Shown here one piece after another: positions 15,554-21,145 of a DNA stretch of 21,145 bases. The stretch covers positions 1 through 21,145 of the forward strand of contig CAYSNP010000033.1 in NCBI GenBank assembly GCA_964432485.1. The letters run 5' to 3'. The position numbers and the translations under genes are program-made. The stretch's first letter is position 1. Every line of letters starts with the position of its first letter. This DNA comes from CAYSNP01 sp964432485 (GTDB lineage Bacteria; Bacillota; Clostridia; Christensenellales; DTU072). The notes beneath the pieces are model-generated. The model was not told the DNA's origin and ran no database searches. It saw only the letters and a list, made by a program, of their open reading frames with translations.

Positions 15554-15688
15554 ATGGAATATCAAAAGCGACATAGAAAGAGAGAACGCACCATTGGCGA
15601 AATGGTTTCATCGCTAAAAGATGAAGCAGGCTCTACCTTGCGCCTTTTTAGACGAAAAGCAAAAGACAAAAAGCAAAAGGATAAGTAA
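15554..15688 (+). CDS. Small basic protein, 44 residues
   Basis: An unrecognised micro-protein starting MEYQKRHRKRERTIGEMV, with a central SSLKDEAGSTLRLFRRK helix and a lysine-rich tail (KAKDKKQKDK). The ribosome-binding site GGAGGGAG lies at correct spacing to the ATG. The charge pattern (18 Lys/Arg of 44) suggests nucleic-acid or membrane-surface binding; that is inference. It ends exactly where a long-stem terminator-like structure begins, so the hairpin may serve as its terminator. It is divergent from apgM. Confidence 0.6.
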   Translation: MEYQKRHRKRERTIGEMVSSLKDEAGSTLRLFRRKAKDKKQKDK

Positions 15689-15775
15689 AAAACAAGCCTC
15701 CTTAGGAAGCTCGCTATAAAAGATTTTACCCAAAGTCCGGGATTTACAGCATAACAGGCGGCTTGTTTTTTATAA
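15688..15775 (+). terminator. Long-stem structured element ending in a T run
   Basis: An 11-base perfect stem, AAAAACAAGCC (15688-15698) with GGCTTGTTTTT (15760-15770), encloses 61 bases. Inside are TCC-TTA-GGA and GCTATAAA pairing with TTTACAGC (7 of 8 bases), capped by CCC/GGG. Runs of T or A on both sides let it terminate the 44-residue gene (+) and the 21-residue gene (-). The elaborate interior is unusual for a plain terminator and may indicate a small structured RNA. Confidence 0.65.
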
Positions 15776-15788
15776 AACTATTAATAAC

Positions 15789-15854
15789 TTAGTTCTTTTC
15801 TTTTTTATTAACTTTTTCGGGTTTCTCTACTTTATTCTTATTCTTTTTCTTCAT
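15789..15854 (-). CDS. Lysine-rich micro-ORF, 21 residues
   Basis: Reads MKKKNKNKVEKPEK followed by VNKKEKN: ten lysines in 21 residues. The support is a near-perfect anti-16S match, GGAGGTGAT, four bases before the ATG, plus a possible promoter on the minus strand (TTTAAA at 15899-15894, 17 bases, TACTAA at 15876-15871). It converges on the shared hairpin terminator. The role is unknown. It could equally be a translated leader or a chance frame behind a strong ribosome-binding site. Confidence 0.4.
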   Translation of the reverse strand: MKKKNKNKVEKPEKVNKKEKN

Positions 15855-15971
15855 TTTATCACCTCCGTGCTTAGTATTTGCAACATTATTTTATTTAAAC
15901 CCCATTTACCTTAGCGCATATTAAAATACTCTATTTCATAGAATATATAAGACTCTAGCAAGGAGGCTATA

Positions 15972-16766
15972 ATGTCGCTGGTAAAAAAAACTATAGTGCT
16001 AAGCGAAAAAGGCATTAAAGGGCATATAACTGTTGTACGGATAGGTGGCAGCGTAGGGGCAAAAGTAATATTGACTGACGAGCTGGATACCGGTACCCTT
16101 TACTTAAAAATTGGCTCTGCGCCAGTAAGCCAACATATTATTAAGGGTAAAAGGCTGGAGCTGGCTCTAAACAATGTTGCGCTTGCTCAAAACGATGAAG
16201 TGGGCGGCGTAATAATCAGCCATGGCAAGCTATATGCGGCAGGAGGTGCCTACAAGAGCATTAAAGCAAATAACCTAAAGCAGCAACTTGATGAGCTTGA
16301 AGAAGAGCCCGCGCCTGCGGTTACTGAAGAAATAGTGTTTGAAGATAGAGTAAAGCGTCCTGAAATACAAGATTATCCAAAAGCTGAAAAGGAAGCTAAG
16401 CAAAAAATCTTTGACTATACTAATGAGCACTTCAAGGATACTAACTTTTACATAAAACAAAAAAATAAATTCGACGAAATCTTTACCATTTATCCCGCCA
16501 ACAAAGAGCTGGAAGAGCATATTGACGACAGCAAATGGGTAACTGTCAATTATGACGGAGATGATTACTATGTTATAGGTTTGCTAAAAAGTAATGATGC
16601 GGTCACTCATATTGTATATGGAGTACCCGGACTGGCAGGTATATATCCTCCGGAAGAAACGCTAGAAATCTCCGATTGGCTGCCCACCCCCACTAGAGAC
16701 AATCCCAAAAGAGGGTATTGGCTAATTTTTCAAGACGCTATAACAGGCAATATTACTAAGATATAG
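15972..16766 (+). CDS. Conserved clostridial-type protein of unknown function
   Basis: A 264-residue soluble protein in two parts. Residues 1-100 form a beta-rich domain (TIVLSEKGIKGHITVVRIGGSVGAKVIL, then TLYLKIGSAPV and VGGVIISHGKLYAAGGAYKS). After an acidic linker (ELEEEPAPAVTEE) comes a C-terminal domain (145-264) with FDEIFTIYPANKELEEHI, SKWVTVNYDGDDYYVIGLL, HIVYGVPG and the aromatic GYWLIFQDAITGNI end. I remember the same WV..Y...YYV.G and YGVPG...WLP....GYW..YQDA pattern in uncharacterised proteins widespread in Clostridia; no function is known to me. AAGGAGGCT precedes the ATG. It stands alone between the micro-ORFs and the restriction operon. Confidence 0.75.
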   Translation: MSLVKKTIVLSEKGIKGHITVVRIGGSVGAKVILTDELDTGTLYLKIGSAPVSQHIIKGKRLELALNNVALAQNDEVGGVIISHGKLYAAGGAYKSIKANNLKQQLDELEEEPAPAVTEEIVFEDRVKRPEIQDYPKAEKEAKQKIFDYTNEHFKDTNFYIKQKNKFDEIFTIYPANKELEEHIDDSKWVTVNYDGDDYYVIGLLKSNDAVTHIVYGVPGLAGIYPPEETLEISDWLPTPTRDNPKRGYWLIFQDAITGNITKI

Positions 16767-16798
16767 CAAGTTATTCAATTAAAATAAGGCATAAATGT

Positions 16799-17245
16799 CT
16801 ATATCACTATATTTTTAGGATTAAATAAAAAAACAGCAGATAGATCTTGATTTACGCCAATCACAAAATCTACCATTACTGATAATTTTACTGTCTTATT
16901 GCTGTATTTAAAAGCTGGAAGTCCAATACCATAATAGATCTCATGAACATTATACCCTTCAAGCAATTTAGCAATCGACTTATAATAAGTCTGTTGGTTC
17001 TGCAACATATGTATTTTCTTGAAATCGCTTTTTGAAGATCTATTTTTATTCTCAAAAAATAAGCATAAATCCTTTTTAACAGCCACAATATCAGGTATAA
17101 TGCTATACTTGTTTTTCTCAAAAGAATTATCGTCAGGGTGAAGCATTATTCCTGTTCCGCTTTGCGGGAAATCAAAAGCAATAATTTTCCATTTATTAGT
17201 AATAAGGTATCTAATAATAGATTTTGTAACTTGTTCTTCTGTCAT
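16799..17245 (-). CDS. PD-(D/E)xK nuclease-like protein, restriction operon gene 3
   Basis: A 148-residue protein with a canonical nuclease core: IIPDIVAVKKDLCLFFENK, giving P51-D52 and E65-N66-K67, preceded by a helix and a TGIML strand. This resembles the PD-(D/E)xK core of type II restriction enzymes and VRR-NUC-like domains. I chose the ATG at 17245, which overlaps the upstream stop (TAATG) and has GGAGAG seven bases away; a start five codons earlier lacks a site. The coupling to the upstream nuclease-like gene suggests they form one heteromeric endonuclease. Alternatively it is a helper or a nicking subunit. No methyltransferase or helicase motif is present. Confidence 0.7.
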   Translation of the reverse strand: MTEEQVTKSIIRYLITNKWKIIAFDFPQSGTGIMLHPDDNSFEKNKYSIIPDIVAVKKDLCLFFENKNRSSKSDFKKIHMLQNQQTYYKSIAKLLEGYNVHEIYYGIGLPAFKYSNKTVKLSVMVDFVIGVNQDLSAVFLFNPKNIVI

Positions 17246-18492
17246 TATGCATCTCTCCATAACGTGCCATCAGGAAATAAAATAGCATCTGCGAAGTAAG
17301 AATAAACTCGAATATGTTTAACTTTTGAATAGGTTGAGCCATAGCGAACTTGCATAAAATAACGCGGTTTCTTACTATGAGCAAGTTCGAAATAGTCACA
17401 TTTTAGTAAGTTATGTTTCTCACTATTTTGAACATCTTTAAAAAAATCATTTATAGTTGATTTTTTATTATCCAAAACATCAATGGTACATAAATTATCA
17501 ATAATATTTAAATCACCAAAAACAAGCACTAAATTATTGCGACGCTCCTCAAATGTCTTTCCTTCTCGGCACAATAGGTAATCAACTGACGCTAATGCCC
17601 CAGGATAAGGATCGCCTCGAAATTTTGCATTTACTTTATAAAATACTGTGCTTTGGCGACTGCGAAGCAATTCTCCTATCGAATAATTATTATCCTCATA
17701 TTGCGAAAGATAATTCAATAAGTATTTGGTATCTAACATAATAGTCGCTGAAAGCGGGGACATTTGATTAATATTTATACCATTAGACCTTCTGGAGAAC
17801 TCGTTGTTCATAAAAGCACGACGTTGACGAATAATTAAATTTTGTAATAGCTTTTTTTGACCAATCCTTACACCATTCTTTGTAATGTTTATTACCTCAT
17901 TAATTGAAGAAAACAATAATTTCATTTCGCTACTCTGAGAATCTGGACAGCCAGGATATCTAAGAATTTGTTTATCAAAATGCAAGCCTTTGTTAGATAA
18001 ATGCGGTGCATTTATAGCATTAGGATTGGGAAAATAGTGAATATCCGTTGGGAAATAATAGAGCAAGGCAGGTATGTTATAAATATTCATTATATCTTCC
18101 ATTGCCTTAAAAATAATAGGATTCAATACATCCCAACGCGGTTGTGCTCCTTGCCGAGTAATAATTGCTCCTTCAGGATAAATATAAAAAGCTGGCACTT
18201 CATTCTCAACAGATGCAGCAATTCGTGCAAAACGCTGAAAAACATTATGCCCGCTCCCTGCCTCTGTAGAAATCTCAATTGTTAAAAGTGGCTCGCTATC
18301 AAACTCAATTATTAAATCTGGTGCATCTAAATAAAGAATCTTACGAATATGGTCTGGCATAGTATGAAAACGACTTGGATTATTTGCATCACTTTCATAT
18401 ATTTTACTTTTCTTTATTTGATATGTTTTAAGCTCTGTATGATCTATGATATAATCAGCAAAACTTTCTGTACTATACCATACTCTATACAT
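17245..18492 (-). CDS. Probable restriction endonuclease subunit, operon gene 2
   Basis: A 415-residue protein, not assigned to a specific family. Residues 57-90 read APDLIIEFDSEPLLTIEIST then EAGSGHNVFQRFAR, which matches a PD...E-x-(K/S) nuclease core (P58-D59, E63, E73-I-S75) with a following QRF-x-R helix as in many type II enzymes. The usual lysine is replaced by serine. The middle region (PTDIHYFPNPNAINAPHLSNKG) and a C-terminal domain with MLDTKYLL and YSKVKHIRVYSYFADAILFPDGTLW may recognise DNA. GGGAGAG precedes the ATG. The gene overlaps the methyltransferase by eight bases and the next nuclease-like gene by one, a strongly coupled three-gene cassette. Its partner position argues for the cognate endonuclease. 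Confidence 0.65.
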   Translation of the reverse strand: MYRVWYSTESFADYIIDHTELKTYQIKKSKIYESDANNPSRFHTMPDHIRKILYLDAPDLIIEFDSEPLLTIEISTEAGSGHNVFQRFARIAASVENEVPAFYIYPEGAIITRQGAQPRWDVLNPIIFKAMEDIMNIYNIPALLYYFPTDIHYFPNPNAINAPHLSNKGLHFDKQILRYPGCPDSQSSEMKLLFSSINEVINITKNGVRIGQKKLLQNLIIRQRRAFMNNEFSRRSNGININQMSPLSATIMLDTKYLLNYLSQYEDNNYSIGELLRSRQSTVFYKVNAKFRGDPYPGALASVDYLLCREGKTFEERRNNLVLVFGDLNIIDNLCTIDVLDNKKSTINDFFKDVQNSEKHNLLKCDYFELAHSKKPRYFMQVRYGSTYSKVKHIRVYSYFADAILFPDGTLWRDA

Positions 18493-19750
18493 TTTTCTCT
18501 CCCTTGTTACGCCTTTTTATATCCTTAGCAATAGGTTTTGTAATTTCATGAATCATTAAAGGAGGTACAGCATTACCAGTAAGAATCCGCTCTTGGACTA
18601 TTCCACCAATAAATTTATAAGAATCAGGAAAACTTTGAATTCGTGCACGTTCTCTAATTGTTAATCCTCTTGGCTGATTAGGGTGTCCAAATTGGAATTG
18701 TGGTCTTATCCCACCAGCAAGCTGGGTAGGACTAGGCGCATCAAAAGATAATCTTATTCTCTGTTTAAACCTTGTATACATAGGCATTCCTTGAATTGTT
18801 GAATTAATCTTTTTAATTGTTTCTACGGGATGGTTAGGCGATACATGGTTAAATAGTTTTCTGGGCTTTTCAATTATAATTTCACCTTCACCTCTCATTA
18901 GTGCTTGAAACTCAGTTTGTGGTCTAAGATTGTATTCATAAGCTTTATCATTATTGCCCAGCTCAGGTAAATCAGAAATAGCTTCTGCTACTGTTCTATG
19001 TTTATCTGGGGATAAAAAGCGACCTATTGGAAATGTATAACTCGAAGAAAGATTATTTCCATTTTTTACACCTACAAACAATATTCGCTGTCTATACTGA
19101 GGTACACCATATTCTACAGCATTTAATATTTTAGCTGTTACAGTATAGCCAAGCTTCTCCATACAAGTCTTTATGTCTTTTTCAAACTGTCCACGTGCTG
19201 TGCTTCTCATGCCAGCAACATTCTCCAAAATAATATAATCTGGAAGAAATACCTTAACAAATTTCATATATTCAAGAAATAGATAATTTCTTTGGTCATA
19301 ATCATTTCGTTTTCTATTTGCAAGAGAAAATCCTTGACAAGGGACTCCGCCAACAATAAGATTTATATGCTTGATACCGTGCCCTGTAAGAATATGCTTT
19401 ATATCATTGGGGTCAATTTGACAAATATTTCCAAGACAGCTTATTGAATTTTGGTGATTAAGATTCCATGTTTGAATAGCAGGTATAAGATAATCTATCC
19501 CAAAGACAGGATGAAAGCCAGACCAAGAGCAGCCAATAGAAAAGCCCCCAGCTCCACAAAACAAATCAAGCATAGTTAAGCTATCTGAAGGAATGTTCAA
19601 ATTATTAATATTAAAATAAATTGGGACAGACTCTTGCAGGTAGCTACTCTTCTCTATAGGGCTGCATTTGTTCCATATGTCAGTTGTCTCATATTCAGGT
19701 AAGAATGAAAGCTGCTCATTAGTGTTATTGATTTTCTTTGAGATTTCCAT
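18485..19750 (-). CDS. DNA (cytosine-5) methyltransferase
   Basis: A 421-residue m5C methyltransferase that uses S-adenosylmethionine to methylate cytosine in its recognition site. Motifs in order: I, LDLFCGAGGFS (61-71); IV, GGVPCQGFS with catalytic C138; VI, ILENVAG with E176; VIII, QYRQR (218-222); IX, RERARIQSFPD (366-376); X, TGNAVPP (391-397). The target-recognition region between VIII and IX is of ordinary length. The first 60 residues are an extra N-terminal segment. I start at the ATG at 19750 with GGAGATA upstream, because the longer frame to 19813 would run through the promoter. It is the first gene of the restriction-modification operon, so protection would be made before cleavage. 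Confidence 0.95.
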   Translation of the reverse strand: MEISKKINNTNEQLSFLPEYETTDIWNKCSPIEKSSYLQESVPIYFNINNLNIPSDSLTMLDLFCGAGGFSIGCSWSGFHPVFGIDYLIPAIQTWNLNHQNSISCLGNICQIDPNDIKHILTGHGIKHINLIVGGVPCQGFSLANRKRNDYDQRNYLFLEYMKFVKVFLPDYIILENVAGMRSTARGQFEKDIKTCMEKLGYTVTAKILNAVEYGVPQYRQRILFVGVKNGNNLSSSYTFPIGRFLSPDKHRTVAEAISDLPELGNNDKAYEYNLRPQTEFQALMRGEGEIIIEKPRKLFNHVSPNHPVETIKKINSTIQGMPMYTRFKQRIRLSFDAPSPTQLAGGIRPQFQFGHPNQPRGLTIRERARIQSFPDSYKFIGGIVQERILTGNAVPPLMIHEITKPIAKDIKRRNKGEKNV

Positions 19751-19784
19751 AGAAATATCTCCAAAATAGATTCTCTTCAACTTA

Positions 19785-19813
19785 ATTATAACAGTAAATA
19801 TATTTTTTTTCAA
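19785..19813 (-). promoter_or_regulatory. Promoter of the restriction-modification operon
   Basis: On the minus strand, TTGAAA (19813-19808), 17 bases, and TATAAT (19790-19785). The predicted leader is about 28 bases before the methyltransferase ATG. No divergent control gene is seen. Confidence 0.7.
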
Positions 19814-20086
19814 GATTAATTGCTTTTTAATAATCTAATTCTATGCTAAATAGCCCTTAATAATTATAGTTTTAAAAAATATAAAGGGAAGAACCTACGA
19901 TGAATCCTATTTGGGGTAAACAGCAGGATTTGCCCATTATATAAAAAAGGATGAAAGATGGCTCTTATTTTTCGTATAAATGTTTCCCCGAATTAAAAAG
20001 CGAGCAGAAGGGTTGTAGATTTTGGACTTTTGAGTATGCGGGCAAGGGAGTTTATACCATTAATAAATGACCGCAGCCAGCTATAC
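19814..20086. other. Non-coding segment with a degenerate terminator relic
   Basis: I find no gene here. Only very short frames occur, such as 14 codons at 19900. AAAAAAGGATGAAAGATGGCTC at 19944-19964 resembles the duplicated terminator further right, and TGCGG (20037-20041) pairs with CCGCA (20071-20075) around a 29-base loop. The sequence between reads like a decayed intergenic repeat. Confidence 0.45.
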
Positions 20087-20166
20087 AAAAAAAGGACGAA
20101 AGATACGCCCTTATTCTCGCTTTTTATAAAAAAAGGACGAAAGATACGCCCTCATTCTCGCTTTTT
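20087..20166 (-). terminator. Tandem duplicated intrinsic terminators
   Basis: Two copies, 41 bases apart, each reading on the minus strand GGGCG-TATCTTT-CGTCC followed by seven T. Stem positions are 20110-20094 and 20151-20135, with T runs complementary to 20093-20087 and 20134-20128. They lie directly downstream of the tRNA fragment, as tRNA terminators would. The copies differ by one base in the core. Confidence 0.7.
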
Positions 20167-20216
20167 TGGTGGGAACAACAGGACTTGAACCTGTGACATC
20201 TTGCTTGTAAGGCATA
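20167..20216 (-). pseudogene. Truncated 3' half of tRNA-Val (anticodon UAC)
   Basis: Minus strand: encoded CCA (20169-20167), discriminator A, acceptor 3' strand TGTTCCC, an intact T arm (ACAGG, loop TTCAAGT, CCTGT; 20194-20178), variable loop ATGTC, anticodon stem GCAAG and loop CTTACAA (20211-20205) with anticodon TAC. Beyond it, TATGC pairs only partly with GCAAG. No D arm or 5' acceptor GGGAACA follows. The gene is therefore cut at the anticodon stem. This is the usual appearance of a displaced 3' end left by integration into a tRNA gene. Confidence 0.75.
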
Positions 20217-20236
20217 ACTATCATATTTGCTCATAA

Positions 20237-20267
20237 AAAAAGCCCCCTTGCGGAGGCTCTTTTTTTT
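20237..20267. terminator. Intrinsic terminator, possibly bidirectional
   Basis: AGCCCCC (20241-20247), loop TTGC and GGAGGCT (20252-20258) form a seven-position stem with one internal mismatch. It is flanked by A residues at 20235-20240 and T residues at 20260-20267. It would end transcription of the converging 20285-20536 gene or of an upstream + strand transcript. Confidence 0.75.
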
Positions 20268-20284
20268 AATCCTAAAAGAAATTA

Positions 20285-20536
20285 CTAATAAAACCAAGGT
20301 GGTGTTTCTTCGGCTCTTTTCTGTATTATTTTTACTTGTGTTGGAGTTAATAGTCCATATTTATCATCTGCGTAGTAAATTCCTACAATAGGATTGTAAA
20401 TTGCTGAACACATATTTCCATTTTCTAATTGAGCAATGCAATTATTATTGCTAATATGGTCTAAGATGAAAAAAGTGTCAAGTTCTGAGTTGTTTTGATT
20501 GCTGTATAATTTTCCTTTTACTTTAATTTTGGTCAT
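20285..20536 (-). CDS. Small hypothetical protein, 83 residues
   Basis: An unrecognised small protein beginning MTKIKVKGKLYSNQNNSELD. The sequence alternates short strands (TFFILDHI, NCIAQLENG, AIYNPIVGIYYADDKYG) and ends with a helix and the aromatic tail PPWFY, suggesting a small beta-barrel or SH3-like fold. I prefer this ATG over a GTG five codons earlier because GAGGG lies eight bases upstream. It is isolated between the terminator at 20237 and repeat-rich DNA, to the right of the tRNA fragment. It would therefore be the first gene inside a putative integrated element. No function can be given. Confidence 0.6.
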   Translation of the reverse strand: MTKIKVKGKLYSNQNNSELDTFFILDHISNNNCIAQLENGNMCSAIYNPIVGIYYADDKYGLLTPTQVKIIQKRAEETPPWFY

Positions 20537-20650
20537 TTTTCTGACCCTCACTCGTGACTTGTCTTGCCCTTGACATTAAAAAATTGTGTTACTTTCTTTA
20601 GCACAGCTTCTAAATTATTTTATAATGAGAAGACAAAAAAATCATTTACT

Positions 20651-20914
20651 TGTAGTACAATATAAATAAAGCAGCGGGTTGCTTCTTGCTCTGGCATCCT
20701 TTTTTACACCTAGCCACGAGGTTGTCGGGGCGGCGACACTGGTAAATTACCTTTTATATTTTGATTTATTAATATGTAATGATATTTTAATATATTTTGA
20801 TTTGAGGGAAAGGGGCTAGGTGTTAAAGTGTTCTTGTGTTTATGCTGGAGTTTATAAAAGTAATGTTGTAATACAATATAAATAAAGCAGCGAGTTGCTT
20901 CTTGATCAGCATCC
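20651..20914. repeat. Pair of 48-49 base direct repeats
   Basis: TGTAGTACAATATAAATAAA plus GCAGCGGGTTGCTTCTTGC at 20651-20699 recurs with few changes at 20867-20914 (TGTAATACAATATAAATAAA plus GCAGCGAGTTGCTTCTTG), both ending in GCATCC. The GGTTGCTTCTTGC part resembles the GGTTGCTCCTTGCC end of the repeats at 9349 and 9607, so one family probably occurs at both sites. Confidence 0.75.
20702..20827. repeat. Element bounded by 10-14 base terminal inverted repeats
   Basis: ACACCTAGCC (20706-20715) is perfectly matched by GGCTAGGTGT (20814-20823), and the match extends to about 13 of 14 bases into flanking T/A. The interior is AT-rich apart from TGTCG-GGGCGG-CGACA near 20723-20738. It lies between the two direct repeats and has no coding potential. 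It could be a small non-autonomous insertion. Confidence 0.55.
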
Positions 20915-20920
20915 AAATCC

Positions 20921-21024
20921 AAGCCCCCAAGCGAAGCTTGCATCCCAATATTATGGTTGGTTTATAAATTACTATTTGTTTTGATTATATTTAGAGTAAG
21001 AAAGCAAGCTTCAGCTGGGGGCTA
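20921..21024. repeat. Imperfect inverted repeat
   Basis: AAGCCCCCAAGCGAAGCTTG (20921-20940) is mirrored by CAAGCTTCAGCTGGGGGCT (21005-21023) with two or three differences, around an AT-rich 63-base centre. Nothing coding is seen from here to the end of the window. Confidence 0.55.
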
Positions 21025-21145
21025 TTTAAGCGAGTTTACGCGCGTTGGTTATTCTTAAAATATTACATTAAGAGTTTTGTAACGAATAAGACAATTAAAT
21101 CAAAAGAGTAGTTTTATAAATATTGATTTATTCTATTTACAATAT

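Noticed and set aside
15692..15767. tRNA-like fold in the structured element
   Set aside because: The acceptor-like stem and total length fit, but no T arm with TTCAA and no convincing anticodon arm are present.
19751..19813. N-terminal extension of the methyltransferase from 19813
   Set aside because: It would begin within the TTGAAA-TATAAT promoter; the ATG at 19750 has a good ribosome-binding site.
19900..19944. 14-codon ORF MNPIWGKQQDLPII
   Set aside because: Too short and isolated in decayed intergenic DNA, despite AAAGGGA about ten bases upstream.
20710..20943. 77-codon minus-strand frame
   Set aside because: It spans two inverted repeats and a direct repeat, has low-complexity content and no ribosome-binding site.

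Overview
The window looks like an AT-rich Bacillota (Firmicutes) chromosome, probably a Clostridia-type gut lineage. The evidence is strong purine-rich Shine-Dalgarno sites, TTGACA/TATAAT-type promoters, the rpsF-ssb-rpsR operon, a PepV/Sapep-type dipeptidase, an archaeal-type phosphoglycerate mutase, an AraM/AraL-like pair and a clostridial-looking conserved protein. I cannot name a genus.

Layout. (1) 1-6514, mostly housekeeping, + strand: gltX (5' end outside the window), hisC, then a tightly overlapping trio: a degenerate AraM/glycerol-1-phosphate-dehydrogenase-like protein, a HAD-IIA (AraL/NagD-type) phosphatase, and a shortened 2Fe-2S plus ASKHA-like protein. A converging helical hypothetical gene and a membrane-anchored PH-like protein follow. 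(2) 6591-7784: rpsF-ssb-rpsR with a consensus promoter, a short structured leader and an intrinsic terminator. (3) 7789-9092, accessory module: an XRE repressor gene divergent from a consensus promoter embedded in ATGTAT/ATACAT half-sites. That promoter drives a five-codon mini-ORF and a SHOCT-type membrane protein whose reading frame is complete only after a -1 shift on a run of eight A. (4) 9236-9905: a gene-free block of three repeat units, built from a GGATTGC/GCAATCC family and a chain of hairpins separated by ATATCATT linkers. (5) 9899-15481: a four-gene minus-strand operon in transcription order apgM, a short alaS, pepV and a DUF3810-type metalloprotease. (6) 15554-16766: two tiny basic ORFs facing each other across a structured terminator-like element, then a conserved clostridial-type protein. 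(7) 16799-19813, minus strand: a restriction-modification operon of an m5C methyltransferase and two proteins with PD-(D/E)xK-like signatures, under its own promoter. (8) 19814-21145: a non-coding, repeat-rich edge with tandem terminators, a truncated 3' half of tRNA-Val(UAC) that looks like an attachment-site remnant, a small hypothetical gene and several direct and inverted repeats.

The most interesting points are the frameshifted XRE/SHOCT module, the AraM-like pseudoenzyme next to its phosphatase partner, the linker-spaced hairpin array, the two-nuclease restriction operon, the tRNA fragment, and the structured RNA between two hidden micro-ORFs. No search or folding program was run. Family assignments rest on motifs and remembered family sequences.
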